Below, one piece after another: positions 33,638 through 42,080 of a stretch of 64,000 nucleotides of DNA. Under the pieces are notes generated by a model, which was not told the DNA's origin, did not search any database, and saw only the letters and a list, made by a program, of their open reading frames with translations. A program made the position numbers and the translations under genes. The stretch covers positions 1 to 64,000 of the forward strand of contig NZ_JBHSCH010000003.1 of assembly GCF_042651065.1 (NCBI RefSeq), written 5' to 3'. How positions within the stretch are numbered: the stretch's first letter is position 1; the number at the start of each line of letters is the position of its first letter. This DNA comes from Pseudoroseomonas aestuarii. GTDB taxonomy: Bacteria; Pseudomonadota; Alphaproteobacteria; Acetobacterales; Acetobacteraceae.

Positions 33638-35626
33638 ATGCCTGACACCCATTCGCCTGCCCATGACCGGGTGGAACTCGAGGATATCGGCAGCAACCCG
33701 CACCCCGAGGAGACGATCGGCACGCTGATCGCCCGCCGCCTGTCGCGCCGCGCGGCGCTGCGCGGGCTGCTCGGCGGCGCGGCGGCGATGAGCTTCGCCG
33801 ACCAGCTGCTCGCCTCCGCAAGCCCGGCGGCGGCCCAGACGGCGCCCGGCGCGGCGGCCGTGGCCGGTCCCTCCAGCCTCACCTTCCCGGAGATCGCCCA
33901 CCAGCTGGCGCCGCGCGACGCGGTGGCCGAGAGCTACGAGATCCAGACCGTGATCCGCTGGGGCGACCCGGTGCTGCCCGACGCGCCGGCCTTCGACCCG
34001 CAGCGCCAGAGCGCCGCGGCGCAGGCGGCGCAGTTCGGCTACAACAACGACTACGTCGATTTCTTCCCGCTGCCGCGCGGCAGCCGTAACGCCACGCATG
34101 GCCTGCTGGCGGTGAACCACGAATACACCGACCCGCAGCTGATGTTCCCCGGCCTGCCCGAGGAAGGCCCCGCCAAGGCCAACCCCTCCCGCGAGCAGGC
34201 GCTGACCGAGATGGCGGCGCACGGCATGTCGGTGGTGGAGATCCGGCGCGAGAACGGGCGCTGGGCGCCCGTGCAGGCGGGCCGGATGAACCGCCGCATC
34301 ACCGCCGAGACGCCGATGCGCATCAGCGGCCCCGCCGCCGGCCACCCGCGCATGCGGACCAGCGCCGACCCCAGCGGGCGGGAGGTGCTCGGCACGCTGA
34401 ACAACTGCGCCGGCGGCAACACGCCCTGGGGCACGGTCATCACCTGCGAGGAGAACTTCAACCAGTATTTCGGCGGTGCCGCCGCCACCACGGGCGACCA
34501 GGCCGCCGCCTACAAGCGCTACGGCATCGTCGAGAAGGCCGGCTATGGCTGGGGCCAGCACGTGGCGCGCTTCGACCTCGGCCAGGAGCCGAACGAGCCG
34601 AACCGCTTCGGCTGGGTGGTGGAGTTCGACCCCTACGACCCGCAGAGCGTGCCGGTGAAGCGCACCGCCCTCGGCCGCTTCAAGCATGAGGGCTGCACCC
34701 ACGCCATCTCCGCCGATGGCCGCGTGGTGTTCTACTCGGGCGACGACGAGCGGTTCGACTACATCTACAAGTTCGTCACCGCCCGCCCCTGGAACCCCAA
34801 CGACCCGGCGGCCAACCGCGACCTGCTGGACGAGGGCACGCTCTACGTGGCGCGCCTGCATGATGACGGCCGCATGGAGTGGCTGCCGCTGGTGCACGGC
34901 CAGGGCCCGCTGACCGAGGCCAACGGCTTCGCCAGCCAGGGCGACGTGCTGATCGAGACCCGCCGCGCCGCCGACCTGCTGAAGGCGACGCCGATGGACC
35001 GCCCCGAGGATGTGCAGGCCAACCCGGTGAACGGGCGCGTCTACGCCATGCTCACCAACAACACCCGCCGCAAGCCGGAGCAGGTGGACAAGGCCAACCC
35101 GCGCCCGACCAACGCGCATGGCCATGTCATCGAGATGATCCCGCCCGGCGCCGGCACGGAGAAGGTGGACCACGCCGCGACGGAAGGCCGCTGGGAGATC
35201 TTCCTGATCGCCGGCCGCCCCGGCGTCGATGCCGGGGCGCAGTACCACCAGGGCACCAGCGCCGAGGGCTGGCTCTCCTGCCCGGACAACTGCACCTTCG
35301 ACAGCAAGGGCCGCATCTGGATCTCGACCGACGGCGCCCCCGGCACCTCGAAGGTGGCGGACGGCCTCTACGCCGCCGACACCGCCGGCCCCGGCCGCGG
35401 CCTGACCCGCCTGTTCTATCAGGCGCCGACCGGCGCCGAGGTGTGCGGCCCCTGCTTCACGCCGGATGACGAGACGGTGTTCCTGGCCATCCAGCACCCG
35501 GGCGACGACAAGGGCAGCCACTTCGCCGAGCCCTCCACCCGCTGGCCGGATTTCGACGCCGCGACGCCGCCGCGCCCGTCCATCATCGCCATCACCCGCA
35601 AGGGTGGCGGCGTGGTCGGCGCCTGA
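33638..35626 (+). CDS. phoX: PhoX family phosphatase (DUF839), Tat-exported
   Basis: A 662-residue protein with a Tat signal (RRLSRRAALRGLLGGAAAMS) preceded by about 40 residues, as is usual for PhoX. Conserved stretches include NNCAGGNTPWGTVITCEE, VVEFDPYDP, FKHEGCTHAISADGRVVFYSGDDE and the C-terminal GPCFTPDDETVFLAIQHPG. PhoX is a periplasmic calcium/iron phosphatase that releases phosphate from organic esters. The Pho-box-like repeat upstream predicts induction by phosphate starvation. A second, shorter homologue is at 51673. Confidence 0.93.
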   Translation: MPDTHSPAHDRVELEDIGSNPHPEETIGTLIARRLSRRAALRGLLGGAAAMSFADQLLASASPAAAQTAPGAAAVAGPSSLTFPEIAHQLAPRDAVAESYEIQTVIRWGDPVLPDAPAFDPQRQSAAAQAAQFGYNNDYVDFFPLPRGSRNATHGLLAVNHEYTDPQLMFPGLPEEGPAKANPSREQALTEMAAHGMSVVEIRRENGRWAPVQAGRMNRRITAETPMRISGPAAGHPRMRTSADPSGREVLGTLNNCAGGNTPWGTVITCEENFNQYFGGAAATTGDQAAAYKRYGIVEKAGYGWGQHVARFDLGQEPNEPNRFGWVVEFDPYDPQSVPVKRTALGRFKHEGCTHAISADGRVVFYSGDDERFDYIYKFVTARPWNPNDPAANRDLLDEGTLYVARLHDDGRMEWLPLVHGQGPLTEANGFASQGDVLIETRRAADLLKATPMDRPEDVQANPVNGRVYAMLTNNTRRKPEQVDKANPRPTNAHGHVIEMIPPGAGTEKVDHAATEGRWEIFLIAGRPGVDAGAQYHQGTSAEGWLSCPDNCTFDSKGRIWISTDGAPGTSKVADGLYAADTAGPGRGLTRLFYQAPTGAEVCGPCFTPDDETVFLAIQHPGDDKGSHFAEPSTRWPDFDAATPPRPSIIAITRKGGGVVGA

Positions 35627-35645
35627 GGCTGGCACCTGAGCAAAA

Positions 35646-35675
35646 AGCGGGGCGGCGGCATGATGCCGCCCCGCT
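35646..35675. terminator. hairpin after phoX
   Basis: AGCGGGGCGGC / GCCGCCCCGCT form a perfect 11-bp stem with loop GGCATGAT, 20 bases after the phoX stop, preceded by five A residues. No T tract follows on the plus strand. Confidence 0.55.
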
Positions 35676-35718
35676 CGCGCTGCTTGATTGCGCGGCCCGC
35701 CAGGGCAATCTGAGCGGC

Positions 35719-35889
35719 ATGACACCCGCATCCCCCCTCCGGCCCGGCCCCGCCCCCGCGCAGGACCGGCTGGCCCTCACCGGGCGCGACGCGCTACGCC
35801 GCGCCGGCGGTTTCGCGCTGCTCGGCTGCTCGCTGTGGCTGGTGGCGGTGCTGGCCTTCTTCCGCTCGGTCATCGGGCTGTTCTCGTGA
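35719..35889 (+). CDS. 56-residue single-span membrane peptide
   Basis: A short gene not obvious by length alone. It encodes a Pro-rich N-terminus, a basic stretch (GRDALRRAGG) and one hydrophobic helix (FALLGCSLWLVAVLAFF). Its stop overlaps the GTG of the XpaC-like gene by four bases (GTGA), which in turn overlaps telA. That coupling and the clean membrane helix make it likely to be real. I recognise no family. It may be a small partner of the XpaC/TelA pair. Confidence 0.6.
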   Translation: MTPASPLRPGPAPAQDRLALTGRDALRRAGGFALLGCSLWLVAVLAFFRSVIGLFS

Positions 35890-36641
35890 GCGGCCGTCTC
35901 CCGCCCTGGCGCGCGCGGCTGGAGCGCAGCGACGGCATCGCCCATCTCGGCCAGCAGCTGCGCCGGCTGCGCGGCACGGTGCTGGTGCTGCTGGCCCTGC
36001 CGCTGGCGCCGACGCTGCTGATCGCGCTGCTCTCCGGCGCGCAGCGGCCGCTGCTCGGCGTGCTGCTGGGCATGGGCCTGCTCTGGCTGGCCATCCGCCG
36101 GCTGCGGCGCGGCCGGGTGCGGCAGGCCTCGGCGCTGGCGGGCGTCGCCACCGGGCTGGTGGCCGGCCTCGCCGGCGCGGTGCCGCCGCTCGGCGCGGTG
36201 GTGTTCGGCGCCATGGCCTTCTTCGGCACGCGCTTGCTGTATGAGGACAGCGTCCCGCCCGAGCCGGAGCCCGTGCCGCCGCCGGCGCCCGGCCCGCTGG
36301 ATGCGGTGCGGGTGCGCCTGGCCACCTTGTCCGGCGCCGATCCCCGCCTCGCTCCCGCGCTGGAGGGGCTGCGCGCCCTGGCCGCCGAGCTGGAGCGCCG
36401 CCCCGAGCACACCGGCGAGGCGCGCCGCTTCCTCAATTTGCAGCTCGACGGGCTGGAGCGAATCGACCGCAGCCTGGCGCAGGGCGCGGCGCCGCCGCCC
36501 GGCCTGCCGCTGCTGATCGGCGACATGGCGCGCGGCAGCCTGTCCTTGCGCGACCGGCTGCGCGCCGAGGAGACCGAGGCGCTGGAGATCCAGGTGAAGG
36601 TGCTGGCCGACCGCCTGCGCCAGGAGGGCTACGCATCATGA
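35886..36641 (+). CDS. XpaC-like protein (5-bromo-4-chloroindolyl phosphate hydrolysis family)
   Basis: A 251-residue protein that begins at a GTG overlapping the small peptide stop. Two hydrophobic hairpins (VLVLLALPLAPTLLIALL and ASALAGVATGLVAGLAGAV) are followed by a Pro-rich linker and a helical C-terminal domain. The position directly before telA and the domain order match the XpaC family, named for a phosphatase-associated phenotype in Bacillus but without known chemistry. Its stop overlaps the telA ATG. I infer an envelope-stress role shared with TelA. Confidence 0.72.
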   Translation: MSGRLPPWRARLERSDGIAHLGQQLRRLRGTVLVLLALPLAPTLLIALLSGAQRPLLGVLLGMGLLWLAIRRLRRGRVRQASALAGVATGLVAGLAGAVPPLGAVVFGAMAFFGTRLLYEDSVPPEPEPVPPPAPGPLDAVRVRLATLSGADPRLAPALEGLRALAAELERRPEHTGEARRFLNLQLDGLERIDRSLAQGAAPPPGLPLLIGDMARGSLSLRDRLRAEETEALEIQVKVLADRLRQEGYAS

Positions 36642-37723
36642 GCGGCACGACGACCGAGACCCGCGGGAGCCAGGCCGAGCGCCCGGTGGCGCCGCAGCGC
36701 GTGGCGGCGCTGGCCGCCGAGATCGACCTGCGCGACCCCTCCACCATCCTGCGCTTCGGCGCGGAGGCGCAGAACCGCGCCACGGCGGCGGCGGACGCCA
36801 TGCTGGGCGCCGCCCGCAACCAGGCGACGGGCGAGGCGGGGGAGGCGCTCTCCGGCCTGCTCGCCACGCTGCGCGGCTTCGACGTGACCCAGGCCGGCGA
36901 GAAGCCCGGCCTGCTCGGCCGGCTGTTCAACCGCGGCCGGGCGGAGGCCACCGCCATCATCCAGCGCTACGAGGGCGTGCGCGGCCAGATCGAGGCGGCG
37001 GGCGACCGGCTGGACGGCCACCGCACCCGGCTGCTCGAGGATGTGGAGCGGCTGGAGCGGCTCTACGGCGCCACGCTGGAATGGTTCCACGCGCTGGCCG
37101 AGCATATCGCCGCCGGCGAGGCGGTGCTGGCCCGCACCGACGCCGAGATCATCCCCGCCGCCGAGCGCGAGGCGAACGACGCCGCCCAGCCGCTGGCGCC
37201 GCAGCGCCTGCGCGACCTGCGCGCGGCGCGCGACGAGCTGGACCGCCGCGTGCACGACCTGCGCCTGACCCGGCAGGTGGCCATGCAGTCGCTGCCTGGC
37301 ATGCGGCTGATCCAGGAGAACGACAAGGCACTGGCTGCCAAGATTCATTCCGTGCTGGCCAACACCGTGCCGCTCTGGCGCACCCAGCTGGCCCAGGCGC
37401 TGGCCATCCGCAACATGCGCGAGGCCAGCGGCGCCGTGCGCGCCGCCACCGACCTGACCAACCGCCTGCTCACCGCCAATGCCGAGACGCTGCGCCAGGG
37501 CAATGCCGAGGCGCGCACCGAGCTGGAGCGCGGGGTGTTCGACCTCGACGCCGTGCAGCGGGCCAATGCCGCGCTGGTGGCGACGCTGGAGGACAGCCTG
37601 CGCATCGCCGAGGAGGGCCGCGCCGCCCGCCGGCACGCGACGGTGGAGCTGGCCAAGGCGGAGGCCGAGATCCGCCGCGCGCTGACCGCGCGGGGCCCGG
37701 GCGGCGCCGCGCCGGGGCGCTGA
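36638..37723 (+). CDS. telA: TelA family toxic anion resistance protein
   Basis: A 361-residue, almost entirely helical protein with long coiled-coil stretches. Family features include GLLGRLFNRGRAEATAIIQRYE, VERLERLYGATLEWFHALAEHI, and TRQVAMQSLPGMRLIQENDK. TelA proteins are linked to tellurite and toxic-anion resistance and to envelope stress, and typically pair with XpaC. It overlaps the XpaC-like gene (ATGA). No ter genes lie nearby. Confidence 0.9.
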   Translation: MSGTTTETRGSQAERPVAPQRVAALAAEIDLRDPSTILRFGAEAQNRATAAADAMLGAARNQATGEAGEALSGLLATLRGFDVTQAGEKPGLLGRLFNRGRAEATAIIQRYEGVRGQIEAAGDRLDGHRTRLLEDVERLERLYGATLEWFHALAEHIAAGEAVLARTDAEIIPAAEREANDAAQPLAPQRLRDLRAARDELDRRVHDLRLTRQVAMQSLPGMRLIQENDKALAAKIHSVLANTVPLWRTQLAQALAIRNMREASGAVRAATDLTNRLLTANAETLRQGNAEARTELERGVFDLDAVQRANAALVATLEDSLRIAEEGRAARRHATVELAKAEAEIRRALTARGPGGAAPGR

Positions 37724-37808
37724 ACGCGGGCTTGTTCAGCCGGGGCCTTGACCGGCCCGCCGCCAGGGTTTCCCATTCCCCCGTCCAAGAATTGTGGGAG
37801 TGAACCCG

Positions 37809-38867
37809 ATGCGTGGCTGGGCCGTGGTGAAGTGCGGTGAACCGCTGGAGGACATGGAGTTCCCGACGCCGGAGCCGACCGGCGAGGAAGTGCTGCTGGA
37901 GGTGACGCATAGCGGCGTCTGCCATTCCGACCTGCACATCTGGGAGGGCGGCTACGACCTCGGCAGCCGCGGGCGCCTGTCGCTGACCGACCGGGGCGTG
38001 GTGCTGCCGCTGATCATGGGCCACGAGATCGTCGGCCGCGTGGTCAAGCTCGGGCCGGAGGCCAAGGGCGTGAAGGTGGGGGACACCCGCATCGTCTTCC
38101 CCTGGCTCGGCTGCGGCAAGTGCGAGCGCTGCCAGGCGGGCGAGGACAATATGTGCCAGGTGGCGGCGCGCAGCCTCGGCGTCTACCAGAATGGCGGCTA
38201 TGCCAGCCATGTGGTGGCGCGCAGCCCGCGCCACCTCGTCGCCTTCGACGGGCTCGACCCCTCGGTCGCCGCCACCTACGCCTGCTCCGGCATCACGGTC
38301 TATTCCGCCATCCGCAAGGTGATGCCGATGCCGGCCGAGAAGGCCATCGTCGTCGTCGGCGCCGGCGGGCTCGGGCTGAACGCGGTGGAGGTGCTCAAGG
38401 CGCTCGGCCACAAGAACATCGTGGTGGTCGACATCTCGGAGGAGAAGCTGGAGGGCGCGCGCAAGGCCGGCGCCACCGCCACCGTGCAGGCGGGCGGCGA
38501 CGACACGACGAAGCGCCTCGTCGAGGCGGCCGGCGGCCCGGTGGATGCGGTGATCGACCTGGTGAACGGCACCGCCACCGCCCGCTTCGCCTTCGACGCG
38601 CTGGCCAAGGGCGGCAAGCTGATCCAGGTCGGGCTGTTCGGCGGCGAACTGAACCTGCCGCTGCCGCTGATGGCCACCCGCGCGCTGACCGTGCGCGGCA
38701 GCTATGTCGGCAACCCGCAGGAGCTACGCGAGGTGGTGGAGCTGGCGCAGCAGGGCAAGCTCTCGCCCCTGCCGGTCAGCACCGAGCCGCGCTCGGCGGT
38801 GAACAGCGTGCTGAACCGCCTGAAGGACGGCAAGGTGCATGGCCGCGTGGTGCTGACCGCCGCCTGA
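37809..38867 (+). CDS. zinc-dependent alcohol dehydrogenase, 6-hydroxyhexanoate dehydrogenase-like
   Basis: A 352-residue medium-chain dehydrogenase. Catalytic zinc ligands are Cys38 (CHSDLH) and His72-Glu73 (GHE). Structural zinc cysteines are 102, 105, 108 and 116. The coenzyme motif is GAGGLGLNAVEVL. The whole pattern, including GGYDLGSRGRLSLTDRGVVLP and the end LKDGKVHGRVVL, resembles the 6-hydroxyhexanoate dehydrogenase-like subgroup, which oxidises omega-hydroxy acids or simple alcohols. The start at 37809 has GGGAG eight bases before it. The P450 gene follows after 90 bases and could supply hydroxylated substrates; that link is inferred. Confidence 0.9.
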   Translation: MRGWAVVKCGEPLEDMEFPTPEPTGEEVLLEVTHSGVCHSDLHIWEGGYDLGSRGRLSLTDRGVVLPLIMGHEIVGRVVKLGPEAKGVKVGDTRIVFPWLGCGKCERCQAGEDNMCQVAARSLGVYQNGGYASHVVARSPRHLVAFDGLDPSVAATYACSGITVYSAIRKVMPMPAEKAIVVVGAGGLGLNAVEVLKALGHKNIVVVDISEEKLEGARKAGATATVQAGGDDTTKRLVEAAGGPVDAVIDLVNGTATARFAFDALAKGGKLIQVGLFGGELNLPLPLMATRALTVRGSYVGNPQELREVVELAQQGKLSPLPVSTEPRSAVNSVLNRLKDGKVHGRVVLTAA

Positions 38868-38957
38868 GGCGGCCCCGGCGCCATGCGCCGGGCGGGGCTG
38901 CGTGACCAGCCCCGCCCGGTTGCGCTATGCTGCGGCACCGAAACCTGGGCGTGCCGC

Positions 38958-40382
38958 ATGACCCTCTCCCACGCCGAGCCGGCCGGTCTTTCCCCTCTCG
39001 CGGGGGAGGAGGCGCCGGCCTTCGTGCCGCCCTATCCGCCACGGCCGCGCCGGCTGCCGCCGCTGCGCGAGCTGCTGCGCTCGCTGCGCCGCTCCTTCCT
39101 CGACTTCTGGCCGCAGTCCTGCTTCGAGCGGGAGATCCTGCGCCGCCGCGTGCTGATGCGCGACATCATCATCTGCAACAGCCCCGCCACCGTGCAGGAG
39201 GCCTTCGTCGACCAGGCCCCCGCCTTCGAGCGGAAGTCGCCGCAGATGCGCCACGCGCTGCGCCCGCTGCTGGGCGACGGGCTGTTCATCAGCGACGGCG
39301 CGCTGTGGAAGGAGCGCCGCCGGGTGGTGGCGCCGGTGACGCATGTCTCGCGCCTCGCCGCCCTGACGCCCCCCATCACCGAGGCCGCCGCCGAGCGGGC
39401 CGAGGCCTGGGCGCGGTGCGACCCGGCCGAGCCGGTCGACATGCTGGCCGAGATGGGCCACCTGACGGCCGAGATCATCTGCCGCACCATCTTCGGCCGG
39501 CAGCTCGGCGGTGGTGCCGCGGCCACCGTGGTCAGCGCCTTCGCCGAATACCAGCGCGCCGTCGGGCAGACCGACCTGATCTCGCTGCTCGGCCTGCCGG
39601 ACTGGATGCCGCGCTGGCAGCCCCGCCGCGCCCGCCGCGCCGGGCAGCGCATCCAGGCGGTGCTGGACGGGCTGATCGGGCATGTCCTCTCCGGCCGCGC
39701 CGGCGACGAGGCCAGCCTGATCCGCTCGATGGCCGAGGGCATCAACCCCGCCACCGGCCGCCCGATGGAGCGCGAGGCCTTCCGCAACGAGGCCGCCGTG
39801 CTGTTCATGGCCGGGCACGAGACCACGGCCAACACCCTGGCCTGGGCCTGGTACCTGCTCAGCCAGTCGCCGGCCGTGCTGGCCCGCCTGCAGGCGGAGG
39901 CCGACGCGCTGCCCGGCCCCGCCCGCTACGCCGACATGGAGCGGCTGCGCTACACCCGCGCCGTGGTGGAGGAGACGCTGCGCCTCTACCCGCCCGTGCC
40001 GCTGCTGGCGCGGGAGGCGGTGGCGGCGGGCGAGATCGGCGGCCAGCCGGTGCGCAAGGGTTCGCTCGTCATCGCCGTGCCCTGGCTGCTGCACCGGCAC
40101 CGCAAGCTGTGGCACGAGCCGGACGCCTTCCGCCCCGAGCGCTTCCTGCCCGGGGGGGAGGCCGCGGCCAAGCCGCGCTACACCTGGATTCCCTTCGCTA
40201 TCGGGCCGCGCGTCTGCACCGGCGCGGCCTTCGGCCTCACCGAGGCGGTGCTGTGCCTGGCCACCCTGGCGCGCGGCGTGACGCCGCGGCTGGTGCCGGG
40301 CACGGTGGTCTATCCCGTCTGCCGGCTGACGCTGCGTCCGGGCGAGACGCTGCCCATGCACCTGCTGCCCCGCCATGTCTGA
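38958..40382 (+). CDS. cytochrome P450
   Basis: A 474-residue soluble-type P450. The I-helix motif AGHETT is at 285-290, the K-helix ExxR in EETLRL, and the heme loop FAIGPRVCTGAAF puts the thiolate ligand at Cys420. There is no N-terminal membrane anchor and no fused reductase, so separate ferredoxin partners are needed. The sequence style is that of the fatty-acid or alkane-oxidising clans, although the substrate cannot be assigned. Its last eight bases overlap the acyltransferase gene, implying coupled synthesis and a lipid-related role. Confidence 0.92.
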   Translation: MTLSHAEPAGLSPLAGEEAPAFVPPYPPRPRRLPPLRELLRSLRRSFLDFWPQSCFEREILRRRVLMRDIIICNSPATVQEAFVDQAPAFERKSPQMRHALRPLLGDGLFISDGALWKERRRVVAPVTHVSRLAALTPPITEAAAERAEAWARCDPAEPVDMLAEMGHLTAEIICRTIFGRQLGGGAAATVVSAFAEYQRAVGQTDLISLLGLPDWMPRWQPRRARRAGQRIQAVLDGLIGHVLSGRAGDEASLIRSMAEGINPATGRPMEREAFRNEAAVLFMAGHETTANTLAWAWYLLSQSPAVLARLQAEADALPGPARYADMERLRYTRAVVEETLRLYPPVPLLAREAVAAGEIGGQPVRKGSLVIAVPWLLHRHRKLWHEPDAFRPERFLPGGEAAAKPRYTWIPFAIGPRVCTGAAFGLTEAVLCLATLARGVTPRLVPGTVVYPVCRLTLRPGETLPMHLLPRHV

Positions 40383-41232
40383 GCCTACCCTCAAGGTGCG
40401 TCTGGACAGCGCCAAGGATCGCGCCCTGCACGGCCTCATGCGGATGCTGCCGGTGCCGCTCTGCTCGGCGATGGGGGCGGGTCTGGCGCGCTTCGCCATC
40501 CCGCTGCGGCACAAGGGGAAGCTCGCCCGCACCGAGGCCGCGCTCGCCGCGCTGCGGCCGGAGCTTGGCCCTGACGCGCGCCGCGCCCTGGCGCTGGACA
40601 ATCTCGGCCAGGTGGCGCGCTGCCTGGCCGAGTTCTCGGCACTCAGCCGCCTGTGGGCGGAGGGGCGCATCCTGGTGGAGGGGGCGGAGAACCTGCCGCC
40701 GGGGCGCGTGATCGTGGGCGGGCTGCACCTGGGGAACTGGGAGGTGATCGGCGCCGCGCTGTGCGGGATGGGGCGGGGGCTCGACGCCATCTACCAGCCG
40801 CCCGCCAGCCCGGCGAAGCACGCCATCGCCGTGCGGGCCCGCACCGATTACGGGGCGCGGCTGATCCCGCCCAGCACCAGCGCGGCGCGTGAGGCGCTGC
40901 GGCGGGTGCAGGCGGGGCGCGCGCCCTTCCTGATCTATCTCGACGAGTACAAGGGCGGCCGGGTGAACGCCCCCGCCCTGGGCCGGCCCCTGCCCACCGG
41001 CGGCAACATCGCCACCGCCCTGCGGCTGGCGGCGAAGACCGGCGCGGCCCTGGTGCCGGCCTATGCGCTGCGCGAGCCGGGGCCGCGCTTCCGGCTGCGC
41101 TTCCTGCCGCCCGTGCCGGTCAGCGGCGCGCTGGAGGCCGACATCGCCGCGCTGGAGGCGGTGATCGACCCCATCGTGCGGGCCCATCTGGAGCAGTGGT
41201 TCATGCTGCACGTGTTCCGGCCCGACCGGTAG
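40375..41232 (+). CDS. lysophospholipid acyltransferase family protein (LpxL/HtrB-like)
   Basis: A 285-residue acyltransferase. The catalytic motif HLGNWE (His118, Glu123) matches the H-x4-D/E signature of lipid A late acyltransferases and relatives. The N-terminus is hydrophobic enough for membrane association. The protein lacks the long N-terminal anchor typical of LpxL. It begins inside the P450 gene (eight-base overlap). Substrate could be a lipid A precursor, an ornithine lipid or a hydroxylated acyl chain made by the P450; this is inference from gene order only. Confidence 0.82.
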   Translation: MSEPTLKVRLDSAKDRALHGLMRMLPVPLCSAMGAGLARFAIPLRHKGKLARTEAALAALRPELGPDARRALALDNLGQVARCLAEFSALSRLWAEGRILVEGAENLPPGRVIVGGLHLGNWEVIGAALCGMGRGLDAIYQPPASPAKHAIAVRARTDYGARLIPPSTSAAREALRRVQAGRAPFLIYLDEYKGGRVNAPALGRPLPTGGNIATALRLAAKTGAALVPAYALREPGPRFRLRFLPPVPVSGALEADIAALEAVIDPIVRAHLEQWFMLHVFRPDR

Positions 41233-41241
41233 GGGCCGGCG

Positions 41242-42054
41242 CTACATCCGGCCGTCCAGCAGCTCCACGTACCGGGCAGCCGAGCGGGCGACGATCCCCG
41301 GCCCGTCGCGCAGCACCTCCTGCCCGGCGAAGGCGCCGTAGATGCGCTCGTAGCGCCAGGGCGCCAGGGTGGCGGCGATGCGCCGCACCGCATCGGCGGG
41401 CAGCGGCAGCATGTTCGGGTAGCTCCACTGGAACGACACCCGCCGCGCCCCGGGGGCGACCTGGACGATGTCGCCCGCCAGCAGGGCGCCGGCGCCCTCG
41501 GCGGCCTGCGCCCAGTGCAGCACGGTACCGCCCGGGAAGTGGCCGCCGGCGCGGATCAGCGTCGCTCCCGGCGCCAGCTCCAGCGTCTCTCCTTCCCACA
41601 GGCGCAGGGCGGGGGAGGGGCGCATGATCCAGTCCCGGTCCGCCGCGTGCAGGTGCAGGGTGGCGCCGAAGGCGGCCGCCCAATCCTGCATCGTGGTGTA
41701 GTAGTGCGGGTGCGAGATGGCGATGGCGCGGATCCCGCCCAACCCATGCACCAGCGCCTCCGTCGCCGCGTCGAGCAGCGCGATGCAGTCCCACAGGATG
41801 TTGCCGTGCGGCGTGACCAGCAGGAAGGCGCGCTGGTTGATGGCGAAGGCCGGCACCGTCTGCACGCTGAACAGGCCGGGCTCGTGGCGGCGCCAGGCGT
41901 TGCGGTGGCCCTGCGCCAGCGCCTCCCGCCCCGTCCAGGCCTGGCCGGTGGCGGGGACGTATTGCCGCTCGTCCTGGCAGATGGGGCAGGCATCGGGTGG
42001 CGCGGCGGCCTCCGGGTAGGCGGTGCCGCAGGCCGTGCACAGGAACACCGTCAT
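41242..42054 (-). CDS. MBL-fold hydrolase with N-terminal zinc ribbon
   Basis: A 270-residue protein. The first 30 residues form a CxxC-x13-CxxC ribbon (Cys6, 9, 23, 26), rubredoxin-like in spacing. A metallo-beta-lactamase fold follows, with GGHFPGGTVLHW and LLAGDIVQV supplying the distal motifs. The HxHxDH core reads HPHYYT (115-120), so Asp and the last His are replaced by Tyr and Thr. Only one metal site may survive. AGGAGG lies eight bases before the ATG at 42054. It is 26 bases downstream of the amidase on the same strand and probably co-transcribed. Confidence 0.78.
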   Translation of the reverse strand: MTVFLCTACGTAYPEAAAPPDACPICQDERQYVPATGQAWTGREALAQGHRNAWRRHEPGLFSVQTVPAFAINQRAFLLVTPHGNILWDCIALLDAATEALVHGLGGIRAIAISHPHYYTTMQDWAAAFGATLHLHAADRDWIMRPSPALRLWEGETLELAPGATLIRAGGHFPGGTVLHWAQAAEGAGALLAGDIVQVAPGARRVSFQWSYPNMLPLPADAVRRIAATLAPWRYERIYGAFAGQEVLRDGPGIVARSAARYVELLDGRM

Positions 42055-42080
42055 CGCGCTTCCTCCTGTTCCGGGCCGCC

